Assembly: GCF_900239935.1 (NCBI RefSeq)
Contig: NZ_LT965928.1
Location: 3,491,520 to 3,555,519, forward strand
Length of the DNA: 64,000 nucleotides
Source: Pseudoalteromonas carrageenovora IAM 12662
GTDB lineage: Bacteria; Pseudomonadota; Gammaproteobacteria; Enterobacterales; Alteromonadaceae
Direction: 5' to 3'
Part shown: piece by piece, positions 52,296-61,031 of the stretch
Numbering within the stretch: position 1 is the first letter of the stretch
Layout of the letters: each line of letters begins with the position of its first letter
Position numbers and translations under genes: made by a program
The notes under the pieces: generated by a model
Database searches by the model: none
The model's input: only the letters and a program-made list of their open reading frames with translations
Told to the model about the DNA's origin: nothing

Positions 52296-52928
52296 ATGGC
52301 GTTTATAAATAAGCGTGCTTTGTATAGCACAAGCCGCGCACTACATATTTACATATCTACCGCTTTGTTTTTTTTACTCATTCTATTTTGCGTTAGCGGC
52401 ATTGTACTTAACCATGTTGACTGGCTTAAAAACGATAAAAACAACGGCCAAATAACTGCGGCTATTCCAGCAGAATTAGTCACTAAAGCTAATGCGCAAC
52501 TAGATACCCTGCCAACGCTTTACCCAGAAATAGAAGCCTTTCTTGCCAAACAATACTCTTTAACCAAAGTAAAAAGCATTGAGTGGGAAAAAGAAGACGC
52601 ACTTGTGATGATTGACTACCCACTGCCAGCGGGTTTTGCCTACGCAGAACTTGATTTTACAACTGGCGAGCTAAACCTAGATTACCAAACCGGAGGCTTT
52701 TTAAGCCTTATTGGCGACTTACATAAAGGTCGCTACACCGGTGAAGTATGGAGCTGGGTAATAGATATTTCAGCGGTGTTGATGATTATTTTTGCCATCA
52801 CCGGAATGATAATTTTATTTCAAAACAGAAAAAAACGTAACCTTGGCGTATTGATAACACTACTCGGCGTAGCCACGCCGTTGGTTATTTATTTATGTTG
52901 GGTGCCACAAATTAAAGGAGTGTCTTAA
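52296..52928 (+). CDS. small PepSY-domain membrane protein
   Basis: A 210-residue PepSY-TM protein with helices at about 14-37, 152-175 and 183-203. STRALHIYISTALFFLLILFCVSGIVLNHVDWLKND is the first PepSY helix with the conserved His. DLHKGRYTGEVWSWVIDISAVLMIIFAITGMIILF follows, and VYLCWVP ends it. It starts a Fur-box operon whose next members are DUF2271 and DUF4198 proteins and then a TonB receptor. It resembles the small PepSY proteins found with these partners, probably passing electrons across the inner membrane. It shares one base with the next gene. Confidence 0.85.
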   Translation: MAFINKRALYSTSRALHIYISTALFFLLILFCVSGIVLNHVDWLKNDKNNGQITAAIPAELVTKANAQLDTLPTLYPEIEAFLAKQYSLTKVKSIEWEKEDALVMIDYPLPAGFAYAELDFTTGELNLDYQTGGFLSLIGDLHKGRYTGEVWSWVIDISAVLMIIFAITGMIILFQNRKKRNLGVLITLLGVATPLVIYLCWVPQIKGVS

Positions 52929-53437
52929 TGTTAAAAGTAAGTACTGTAATAAGCGCAGCGTTATTAATGGCTGCCGCTTTATTTCAAACAACGGCGCAGG
53001 CACAAACGCCCCAGCTAGAAATTGAATTTACCCAAGCCGATCTTGACGTACAACCGTATCACCGCCCGTACGTAGCAATATGGCTAGAAACCCCAGAGCG
53101 TAAACACGTAACAACGCTTGCGCTATGGGTACAAAAAGCCGAATGGTTTAAAGATTTGCGCCAGTGGTGGCGTAAAGCGGGTAAAACCGACATTAATTTT
53201 GACGGTATCAGCGGCGCTACAAAACGCGCTGGCACCTACACCATAAAATGGCAGGGTAAAGATTTAGACGGCAATGCCGTAGCGCCAGGTAAATACCTTT
53301 TAAATATTGAAGTTGTTCGTGAAGAAGGTGGCCGTGATTACAGCCGCGTTGAGCTTGATTTAACAAAAGCAGGCAAAGTAACAATTGAAGGTAAAAAAGA
53401 ATTTTCGACAAGTTTTGTCACCGTAAGCACTAAGTAA
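52928..53437 (+). CDS. DUF2271 periplasmic protein
   Basis: A 169-residue exported protein with a signal peptide (1-25, ending AQA). RPYVAIWLETPERKHVTTLALWVQKAEWFKDLRQWWRK and ISGATKRAGTYTIKWQGKDLDGNAVAPGKYLLNIEVVRE match DUF2271, whose second part is FlgD-like Ig. Its role is unknown, but it is consistently found with PepSY and DUF4198 proteins. The start overlaps the PepSY stop by one base, with AAGGAG ahead. Confidence 0.88.
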   Translation: MLKVSTVISAALLMAAALFQTTAQAQTPQLEIEFTQADLDVQPYHRPYVAIWLETPERKHVTTLALWVQKAEWFKDLRQWWRKAGKTDINFDGISGATKRAGTYTIKWQGKDLDGNAVAPGKYLLNIEVVREEGGRDYSRVELDLTKAGKVTIEGKKEFSTSFVTVSTK

Positions 53438-53493
53438 CCCTAAGTTTGTATAAGTAAAATCACTTATTAAATGTATTAAACAAAGGAAATATA

Positions 53494-54339
53494 ATGAAAA
53501 TTAATTTATTAAAAACCGCATTAATTGGCGCACTTAGCTTATCGGCGCTGGTATCTGCATCAGCTAGCGCACATGGCCGCTGGTTATTACCTTCGCACAC
53601 GTCGTTATCTGGCGACAAAGCTCACTACGTTATGATTGATGCCAGCATCTCTAACGAAATGTTTGCACCAGATAAAGCCTTTAAGCCAAAAGAAAAAGGC
53701 GCAGAGTACGACGACACATTATTAATGGCACTTGCGCCAAGCGGTGAAAAAGTAGCTGAAACCATTCGTGCTTATTACCTAAAGCGTAAAAGCTCAGCAG
53801 CGGTAAGTCTAAAAGAAGATGGTACTTATCACATTGCTATGACGCAAAAGCCAATGTATATGACCTTCTATAAAAATGAAGAAGGCAAGCGCAAGCGTGT
53901 ATTTGGTAAAAAAACAGATGCTAAATTACCAAGCAATGCTAAAGGCGTACGTACAACTAAAGTTATTTCAACTGTAGATACGTTTGTAAGCCGTAACGGT
54001 ACATCTAAGCCTGCACAACTTGGTTTAGGCCTTGAGCTTAGCGGTACAACTCATCCAAATGACTTATTTGTAGGTGAGCAAGCACGTTTCCAACTTCTAC
54101 AAGATGGCAAACCTGCGGGCGAAGGCATTGAAGTAAGCATTTTAAAAGGTGACACTCGTTACCGTAACGAGCGTGGCGAAGTAAAAGTAACTACCGATAA
54201 AAATGGTATGTTCACAACTACGTGGAAAGAGCCTGGCTTATACCTAATAGAAACGTCTAACGATGTTGAAGTAAACGAAGAAGGCGTAGACGCTGGCCGT
54301 TATGCTTTATTTACAACACTTGAAGTAGCGCCTGAATAA
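53494..54339 (+). CDS. DUF4198 periplasmic protein
   Basis: A 281-residue exported protein. The signal peptide (1-26) ends SASA, and the mature chain begins HGRWLLPSHTSL, the DUF4198 signature with an N-terminal His. FVGEQARFQLLQDGKPAGEGIEVSILKGDTRYRNERGEVKVTTDKNGMFTTTWKEPGLYLIETS is an Ig-like beta domain of the kind seen in transport auxiliaries (related to nickel or cobalt uptake components). The metal or siderophore is unknown. A terminator follows, so the receptor downstream has a separate transcript. AAGGAAA precedes the ATG. Confidence 0.87.
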   Translation: MKINLLKTALIGALSLSALVSASASAHGRWLLPSHTSLSGDKAHYVMIDASISNEMFAPDKAFKPKEKGAEYDDTLLMALAPSGEKVAETIRAYYLKRKSSAAVSLKEDGTYHIAMTQKPMYMTFYKNEEGKRKRVFGKKTDAKLPSNAKGVRTTKVISTVDTFVSRNGTSKPAQLGLGLELSGTTHPNDLFVGEQARFQLLQDGKPAGEGIEVSILKGDTRYRNERGEVKVTTDKNGMFTTTWKEPGLYLIETSNDVEVNEEGVDAGRYALFTTLEVAPE

Positions 54340-54365
54340 TTTTTTGCGTAATTTATAAAATAAAT

Positions 54366-54400
54366 AAAGGCCAAGCACTCGCTTGGCCTTTTTACTTTTT
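54366..54400 (+). terminator. terminator after the DUF4198 gene
   Basis: AAAGGCCAAGC (54366-54376), loop ACTC, GCTTGGCCTTT (54381-54391), then TTACTTTTT. A perfect 11-bp stem. Confidence 0.93.
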
Positions 54401-54500
54401 AATAACTTTTACTCACACTCCCCTTGAATTCGCAACCATTCGACACAAGATTGCAACGGCAGCGATCTAAACTTCTATACTTAACGTAATCACTGCTCTT

Positions 54501-54524
54501 ACTTATTAACAAGTTTGAATAAGT
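54501..54524. promoter_or_regulatory. inverted repeat in the receptor promoter region
   Basis: ACTTATT (54501-54507) and AATAAGT (54518-54524) lie in the 280-base gap before the TonB receptor. No Fur box was seen here. The repeat may be an operator, and the gap holds nothing else clear. Confidence 0.35.
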
Positions 54525-54619
54525 TAGATAGTTTTCATCTTTGCACTAGGGTAGCCGCTTCTATATTATGCGCTCCTTCGAAAAATCAATAGTCAGCAGC
54601 CCTTAAGGGAATCAACATC

Positions 54620-57154
54620 ATGTTAAAGCAATTATCAGCCAAAAAAGTAGCACTTAGTCTGGCCGTTACCTCTGCGCTTAGCGCGTCTTATTCACCAGCA
54701 TTTGCTGCTGAGCAAGACACTCAAGCTCAAGAAAGTATTGAAGTCATTTCGGTTACCGGTACACGTAGAAGTTTACGTAGTATTGCCGAAAGTACTGTAC
54801 CTGTAGACATTATTACCAGTGGTGATATGCAAAGTACGGGTCAGCTAGAAATTAGCCAAATACTGGCAAACCAAGTACCTAGCTTTAACTACCCAAGCGC
54901 TACAATGGGTGATGGTACCGACCACGCTAAACCTGCTGTTTTACGTGGTTTAGCACCCGATCACACCCTAGTGCTTATTAATGGCAAACGCCGCCATGCA
55001 GGCGCGCTATTAAACTTAGCAGGTGTTGTTGGCCGAGGCTCTACCGCTGTTGATTTAAACATGATCCCAACATCAGCTATTAAACGTGTAGAAGTACTAC
55101 GCGACGGTGCTGCAGCGCAGTATGGCTCAGACGCCATTGCTGGCGTAATTAACATTGTACTTAAAGATGCCTCAGAAGGCGGCAGCGTAAGCGTAACGTA
55201 CGGCGAGTACGACACGCAAATGGCTGGTGTATCACAACTAGAAAGCACCTACGCAGATGCAAACGGCAATCTGGCATTTAATACTGGTGCCGACCGCGAA
55301 GTAAACGACGGTGCAACACGCACAATTAGCGCAAACTCAGGATTTGAGCTTTTAGATAACGGCTTTGTAAACGTATCTATTGAGTACCGCGATAACGACT
55401 CTACGCAGCGCTCAGGCTTTGACCCACGCGAGCAATACGACCGCCTAGAAGATGGCAGCCTAGACCCACGCGAATTTACCATCGACCGTTACAACCATCG
55501 CTTTGGTAAAGCCGACCTTGAAGACTACGCACTGTTTTATAACATGGGTTACGACTTTGATAACGGCTATAACCTTTACTCATTTGGTAGTTACTCAAAA
55601 CGCGAAGGTAATTCAGGTGGTTTTTACCGCCGTGCAAAAGACAGCCGCAACGTGTTAGAAGTTTACCCAGACGGCTTTTTACCGCAAATTGAAACCGACG
55701 TACAAGATTACTCATTTGCACTAGGTTTAAAAGGCGAAACAGGCGAGTGGACGTGGGATGTAAGTACCAACTACGGCCGTAACGACTTTGGCTTTGGCGT
55801 TGTAAATAGCATTAATACATCGCTAGGTGCCGACAGCCCAACCGAATTTGACAACGGCGCACTTGTTTACGATCAGTTTTTAGTTAACGCTACGGCAAAT
55901 ACAGTTCTAGATTTTGGCTTACCAGATGACGTATTTTTTACTGTAGGTACAGAGTACCGCCACGAAAGTTACAAAATAGAGCAAGGCGAAGAAGCATCTT
56001 ACATTACTGCTCTTGATAGCGACGGTAACCCAATTGCAGCCGGCGGCGCACAAGTATTAGCTGGTTTTGGACCAGAAAGCGTAACCGACGAAAGCCGCCA
56101 CAACGTAGCCGTGTTTGTTGAGTTTGATACTTACCTAACAGAAAACTGGAACCTTGTTTTAGCAGGTCGCTACGAAGATTACAGCGACTTTGGCGATACG
56201 TTTACCTCTAAACTTGCCTCGCGTTACAGCATTAACGAAAACCTATCGCTACGCGGTGCAATTAGCACAGGTTTCCGTGCGCCATCACTTGCTCAAAGCT
56301 CGTACCGCCAAATCTCTACCGTACTTGAGAACAACGAACCGTTTGAAGTGGGTTTATTCCCAACCGATTCAGCAGCAGCGCAAGCACTAGGTGCACAGCC
56401 GCTTGATGCAGAAGAATCTGTAAACGTAACGGCGGGCTTTATGTACACGCAAGGCAGCTTTAGCCTAACAGTAGATGCCTACCGCATTGATATTGATGAC
56501 CGTATTGTTTTGTCTGAAAACCTAGAAGGCGATGCCGTAGTAGAAATACTGCAAAATGCTGGTGAGTTAAATACAGAAAGCGTACGTTACTTTACTAACG
56601 CAATTGACTCACGCACTCAAGGTGTTGATATTGTTGCTACTTACAACTTAGATTTAAGCGATTTAGGTGACTTACGCTTAAACGTGGCGGCAAACTTTAA
56701 CGATACCGAGGTAACGCACGTAAACGACAACCCAAGCGAGCTAAACTCACTAGGCGACGACTACGTGGTATTTGCACGCCGTGAAGTAGGCCGCTTTGAA
56801 GAAGGCACGCCAGATAGCAAATGGAACTTATCGGCAGTGTGGAACTTTAACGAATGGCAAACAACCCTTCGTGCAACGCGCTACGGTGAAGTGGCAGATA
56901 TTTCAACCACAGCCGACCGCGATGAGTACATAGATCCTAAATGGATAACCGACCTAGAAGTAGCCTACCGCCCAGACGAATACTGGAAGTTTGCAGTAGG
57001 TGCAAACAACTTGTTCGATCAGTACCCACAAGCCACCGTAGATAACATTGGTTACTCTGACTTTGGCCAAATATTCCCGTACACGCCGTATGCACCGTAT
57101 GGTTTAGATGGGCGCTTTTTATACGGTAATATTACTTACAATTTTAATAATTAA
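54620..57154 (+). CDS. TonB-dependent outer-membrane receptor
   Basis: An 844-residue receptor. The signal peptide (1-29) is followed by a TonB box (ESIEVISVTGT), the plug domain (about 40-185: RGLAPDHTLVLINGKRRHA, RGSTAVDLNMIPTSAIKRVEVLRDGAAAQYGSDAIAGVINI) and a 22-strand barrel ending in the aromatic LYGNITYNFNN. The plug belongs to the group common in marine bacteria that lack a known ligand. Its position behind the PepSY-DUF2271-DUF4198 genes suggests siderophore or metal-complex uptake, but no Fur box is next to it. AAGGGAA precedes the ATG. Confidence 0.93.
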   Translation: MLKQLSAKKVALSLAVTSALSASYSPAFAAEQDTQAQESIEVISVTGTRRSLRSIAESTVPVDIITSGDMQSTGQLEISQILANQVPSFNYPSATMGDGTDHAKPAVLRGLAPDHTLVLINGKRRHAGALLNLAGVVGRGSTAVDLNMIPTSAIKRVEVLRDGAAAQYGSDAIAGVINIVLKDASEGGSVSVTYGEYDTQMAGVSQLESTYADANGNLAFNTGADREVNDGATRTISANSGFELLDNGFVNVSIEYRDNDSTQRSGFDPREQYDRLEDGSLDPREFTIDRYNHRFGKADLEDYALFYNMGYDFDNGYNLYSFGSYSKREGNSGGFYRRAKDSRNVLEVYPDGFLPQIETDVQDYSFALGLKGETGEWTWDVSTNYGRNDFGFGVVNSINTSLGADSPTEFDNGALVYDQFLVNATANTVLDFGLPDDVFFTVGTEYRHESYKIEQGEEASYITALDSDGNPIAAGGAQVLAGFGPESVTDESRHNVAVFVEFDTYLTENWNLVLAGRYEDYSDFGDTFTSKLASRYSINENLSLRGAISTGFRAPSLAQSSYRQISTVLENNEPFEVGLFPTDSAAAQALGAQPLDAEESVNVTAGFMYTQGSFSLTVDAYRIDIDDRIVLSENLEGDAVVEILQNAGELNTESVRYFTNAIDSRTQGVDIVATYNLDLSDLGDLRLNVAANFNDTEVTHVNDNPSELNSLGDDYVVFARREVGRFEEGTPDSKWNLSAVWNFNEWQTTLRATRYGEVADISTTADRDEYIDPKWITDLEVAYRPDEYWKFAVGANNLFDQYPQATVDNIGYSDFGQIFPYTPYAPYGLDGRFLYGNITYNFNN

Positions 57155-57171
57155 CCTAAAAGCAAACACTT

Positions 57172-57200
57172 AAAAAGGATGCCATGCGCATCCTTTTTTA
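57172..57200 (+). terminator. terminator after the TonB receptor
   Basis: AAAAAGGATGC (57172-57182), 5-base loop, GCATCCTTTTT (57188-57198). Confidence 0.92.
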
Positions 57201-57349
57201 ATTACTTCTTAGTGTATTTAACCACTTATTAGTAAATCCACTTTTCATAAACACATCCTACCTTAATAAAAACAACAACTTATAATTGGTCTCGTTTTTG
57301 CTCTATATTGGCTATACAAATACAAACAATAAATACCAAAGGACTAAAA

Positions 57350-58243
57350 ATGAGCTCATCAACTGTATCAGGCATTACAAAACCACTTTCACTTATTGGC
57401 GGCATTTTATTATTAAGCGGCTGTGTATTTCATATATCGCCAAGCGTTGCGTCAGTAAAACAAACTAAACAGCTTTCACTGCCAAGCGATAATTTAGAAT
57501 ACTTAAATGTGTTAAGCGGTGCAGGCTTACTTGAAATAAAAGGCTCGCCCAATGCCACCAGCATAAGTGTTGATGCCACAATTTATACAGCCGATATTGA
57601 CGACGATTACGAGCTAACCCTTGAGCAAAACGGTAAACAGGCAAACCTTGTTGCCCAAAATAAAACCCAAAGTGGTATTAACTTTTATAATGGCCAATCT
57701 CCACATATAGATATAATTGTAACCGTGCCAAGCAATCTAAATTTAGATATTGATGATGGCTCTGGCGATATTGTTATAAGCGCCATGCAAAATAACATTA
57801 ACGTAGAAGACGGCTCTGGCAGCTTATCTATAAACAGTGCTAAAAACCTCACCATTGAAGATGGTTCTGGCGATATAACCCTTGAAAACATTACTGGTAA
57901 TTTAGAGCTTACCGACGGCTCTGGCAGCGTAAATATTAATAACGTAAACGGCAATGCGGTTGTTGATGATGGTTCGGGCGATATGCGCATTAGTAATGTA
58001 CGCGGCACATTAACTGTTGAAGACGGCTCTGGCAGCATTGCTATTAATAATATTAATGGCGCAGTAGATGTAGACGACAACTCTGGCGATTTAGTTATCG
58101 AACACGTGCAAGCAAGCGTAACCATTGAAGATGGCTCGGGCAATATTCGTGTAAACCACGCTAAAGGACTCACTATTACCGAATCGGGCTCAGGCGATGT
58201 AAGTATTGATAATATTAGCGGCCCCGTAAAAGTAGCCGATTAA
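57350..58243 (+). CDS. DUF4097-like repeat lipoprotein
   Basis: A 297-residue lipoprotein with lipobox LLLSGC. The frame opens at 57308, but the ATG at 57350 has AAAGGA eight bases ahead. From residue 133 to the end are nine repeats of 17-19 residues with the core (V/I)-(E/D)-D-G-S-G-(D/S), alternating: odd repeats read GSGD and even ones GSGS or GSGN (the seventh has NSGD). Each repeat should form one rung of a right-handed beta-helix, as in DUF4097 adhesin-like proteins. The function is unknown. It is probably on the periplasmic face of the outer membrane, or exposed on the surface. Confidence 0.75.
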   Translation: MSSSTVSGITKPLSLIGGILLLSGCVFHISPSVASVKQTKQLSLPSDNLEYLNVLSGAGLLEIKGSPNATSISVDATIYTADIDDDYELTLEQNGKQANLVAQNKTQSGINFYNGQSPHIDIIVTVPSNLNLDIDDGSGDIVISAMQNNINVEDGSGSLSINSAKNLTIEDGSGDITLENITGNLELTDGSGSVNINNVNGNAVVDDGSGDMRISNVRGTLTVEDGSGSIAINNINGAVDVDDNSGDLVIEHVQASVTIEDGSGNIRVNHAKGLTITESGSGDVSIDNISGPVKVAD

Positions 58244-58270
58244 ATTCAATCATCGCGCTCAAATATAGCG

Positions 58271-58296
58271 AGTGCCCACAATTAATGGGCACTTTT
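58271..58296 (+). terminator. terminator after the repeat lipoprotein
   Basis: AGTGCCCA (58271-58278), 7-base loop, TGGGCACT (58286-58293), TTT. Confidence 0.82.
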
Positions 58297-58473
58297 ATAA
58301 CGAATATTTATGTGTATTAGCTTACCTATAAATATAAATCATCTAAAAAACTTCAAATATTGGTCCGCTGTTTCCTAAAATTACGTTCGCTACAGTTATT
58401 TAATTTATTATTTTGCTTTATATCTAATTTAGGTACATATTAATATTCAACTTATTAAAAGGATATTAATATT

Positions 58474-60870
58474 ATGAAATGGAAATTATTAATTTTAGCG
58501 CCAGCTTTATTGTCATTAGTAGCATGTGGCTCTTCAGGTTCAGACTCTAAGTCAGCTGATAAACCGCTCAGCACCAATACAAAACCTGTTGCCGTTATTA
58601 GTACTACGCAATTAGAGTTTAAAGTTAATACGCCTATCGTCTTTAGTGCAGCGCAAAGCAATGATCCCGACGGCGATACTCTTACCTACCAATGGCAGTT
58701 AACGAGTGATAATGGTCAAAATAAGATTTCACTAGCTAATAGCAATCAAAGTACAGTTGAATTTTCTGTACCCGATGCACTCGAGTATCAATTAATACTT
58801 GTTGTAAGTGATGGCAAGCTTTCAAGCACACCTGTAACGCAGCAAGTAACGGCTACTCCAGGAACTCAATTAATTGCAATGGCGGGAGGCAACCAAACCG
58901 TTAAGCAAGGTGATGTAGTAATATTAAATGCCGCACTGAGCAGTACGACAAATGGCGTTATTAATAAGTACCAATGGCAGTTTGTTACTAAGCCTTCAAC
59001 AAGTAGCGCAACACTTGAAAGTAATACTCAAGTTAAAAGCCAGTTTATCGCTGATGAAGTTGGCGAGTATAAAGTTAAGCTCACTATTACTAATTCACTC
59101 GGTGAAACAGCTAGCAATACCGCGGTAATACAAAGCGAAGCCTTGAGCGTAAACTCATCACCACAAGCGCTAATTACGGTAAAAAATAAAGCCGTTACTC
59201 CTAATGAGGTTGTTACCCTTAATGGCACTCAAAGCAGTGACCCCGATACAAACGATACTCTTAGTTATGAATGGGCTATCACCTCAAAACCCGCAAATAG
59301 CACACCAGAAATTTCTAATAAATTTACCCATACAGCTGGGTTTTCGAGTCCTGATGTTGGCGACTACTTAATATCACTAACGGTAACCGACCAAGGAAAT
59401 AAAAGTAATACAGCGACAGTTACTTTAACAGTAGCAACCTCTAATAAAGCACCTGTCGCCATACTAGCTGCACAAGCTAATATTACTTTAAATGAACCTA
59501 CAACGCTTGAATGCCAGCAATGTAGCGACCCCGACGGCGATACATTAGCATATAACTGGCAACTGCAAGCTAGGCCACAAAACAGCAATACAGTACTTTT
59601 AAATAGCACAACAGCTAACCCCATTATTGAAGCCGATACCGAAGGTGATTATGTAGTAATGCTTGTAGTATCTGACGGTCAACTAAGTTCAGAACAAGCA
59701 ACAAGTGTTTTGCATGCCACTGAGAACCAAAAGCCAATTACTCAGGTTAACTATCCGTTGTCAGTAACAATAGATCAGCAGGTAACTCTTGACGCATCAG
59801 GTAGTTACGATCCTGAGGGTAAAGCGCTCAGCTACTTGTGGGAAATACTTTCATCACCCGTTCAAGTAACACTTAGCGATACTACAATAGCCAAGCCTGT
59901 ATTTAGTGCATCAGCGCAAGGGCAAGTAGTTATCTCTTTAAAAACCAACGATGGCGAGCAATTCTCTGATACAAAAACACTCACTATTGATGTTATACAA
60001 AATGCCCCGCCAGTAATTAACTTTACAGGCGAACAATCTCGTTACAGTGAAGTAGGTACCAGCGTTCAATTTGACCTAAGCGAGAGTTATGATCCAGAAG
60101 GCACAGAGTTGAGTTTTTCATGGGCTATATCAGCACCAACGGGCTCAAGTGTTAGCTTAAGCAATACAAATCAAAGTACCACCAGCCTTATTCCCGACGT
60201 AATTGGCAGCTACACACTCACCGTTATAGCAACTGACGCAGACAGTTTTACACAAAGCATGCAGTTTTTTGTAACCGCAACCGACTCAGCACAGCTAACG
60301 GGAAGTATCGAAGGCCAAATTACTAATGTACAAAAAAATGCTGTAAGCAATGTCAAACTTAATATTAATGGGGTGCAATACACAACCAATGCTAGCGGCT
60401 TTTTTGACGAAAACATTAACTTAGCACAAGGCGAAAAAATCACTATCACCACTGCAGACGAAAGACTTGCAGCAGGAGAATATAACTCAGTAGCCATTAC
60501 GCAAAACAACTTTAGTGTGAATATAGGTCAAAATAGTTTGCCAGTATTTCAAGCTGTTGAGGTATCGGTATTTGTGTGTGCAGATTTTACAGGCCCCGAC
60601 ACCATAAATTTACGCTTTAATATGGTAGATACCCTTCTAGCCTCGGATAACTTTGTGTTTAGTTATGACGAAACCAAACCACTTACCTTACAAAAAAGTG
60701 GAGATACTTACTTCGATAGCGAATTAAATATTAACTTACCTGCGACGGCCGAGTTTGAAGTAACAGTTAATGAAACTAACGTCGAAAATACAACAAGTTC
60801 AAACATAACTATTTATCACTCAGAATCAGATCAACCAAGCTTAGCAATTATAAGTATTTGTAATATTTAA
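58474..60870 (+). CDS. PKD-repeat lipoprotein
   Basis: A 798-residue lipoprotein, lipobox LVAC (Cys18). About six Ig-like PKD-type domains (roughly 40-600) share cores such as SNDPDGDTLTYQWQL, SSDPDTNDTLSYEWAI, CSDPDGDTLAYNWQL, SYDPEGKALSYLWEI and SYDPEGTELSFSWAI, each with the DPDGD/DPEG calcium-like loop. The C-terminal 200 residues begin with a carboxypeptidase-regulatory-like unit (GSIEGQITNVQKNAVSNVKLNINGVQYTTNASG). It may be a surface or matrix-binding protein. No enzymatic domain is visible. AAGGA precedes the ATG, and a 12-bp hairpin follows the stop. Confidence 0.83.
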   Translation: MKWKLLILAPALLSLVACGSSGSDSKSADKPLSTNTKPVAVISTTQLEFKVNTPIVFSAAQSNDPDGDTLTYQWQLTSDNGQNKISLANSNQSTVEFSVPDALEYQLILVVSDGKLSSTPVTQQVTATPGTQLIAMAGGNQTVKQGDVVILNAALSSTTNGVINKYQWQFVTKPSTSSATLESNTQVKSQFIADEVGEYKVKLTITNSLGETASNTAVIQSEALSVNSSPQALITVKNKAVTPNEVVTLNGTQSSDPDTNDTLSYEWAITSKPANSTPEISNKFTHTAGFSSPDVGDYLISLTVTDQGNKSNTATVTLTVATSNKAPVAILAAQANITLNEPTTLECQQCSDPDGDTLAYNWQLQARPQNSNTVLLNSTTANPIIEADTEGDYVVMLVVSDGQLSSEQATSVLHATENQKPITQVNYPLSVTIDQQVTLDASGSYDPEGKALSYLWEILSSPVQVTLSDTTIAKPVFSASAQGQVVISLKTNDGEQFSDTKTLTIDVIQNAPPVINFTGEQSRYSEVGTSVQFDLSESYDPEGTELSFSWAISAPTGSSVSLSNTNQSTTSLIPDVIGSYTLTVIATDADSFTQSMQFFVTATDSAQLTGSIEGQITNVQKNAVSNVKLNINGVQYTTNASGFFDENINLAQGEKITITTADERLAAGEYNSVAITQNNFSVNIGQNSLPVFQAVEVSVFVCADFTGPDTINLRFNMVDTLLASDNFVFSYDETKPLTLQKSGDTYFDSELNINLPATAEFEVTVNETNVENTTSSNITIYHSESDQPSLAIISICNI

Positions 60871-60909
60871 CCTGCACTACATCACTGTAATAAAGCATTA
60901 TATTTAACG

Positions 60910-60942
60910 CTGTAGCCATAACGCACTATGTTGTGGCTACAG
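60910..60942 (+). terminator. hairpin after the PKD lipoprotein
   Basis: CTGTAGCCATAAC (60910-60922) pairs with GTTGTGGCTACAG (60930-60942), one G-U. A-rich sequence rather than T follows, so termination is not certain. Confidence 0.5.
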
Positions 60943-61031
60943 ATAAATAATGTATTTTCAGCCACATGACCCATTGTATTTTTAAAGTCACTAAGCCATG
61001 CTAAAAGCCTTGATACTATTAGGATATACGC

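Noticed and set aside
54340..54619. Fur box directly before the TonB receptor
   Set aside because: No segment came close to the Fur consensus. Only a 7-bp inverted repeat was found.
57685..58173. 162-residue open frame on the strand opposite the GSGD/GSGS repeats
   Set aside because: It mirrors the repeat of the plus-strand gene (SPEPSS units are the antisense of DGSGD) and has no ribosome binding site. It is a shadow.
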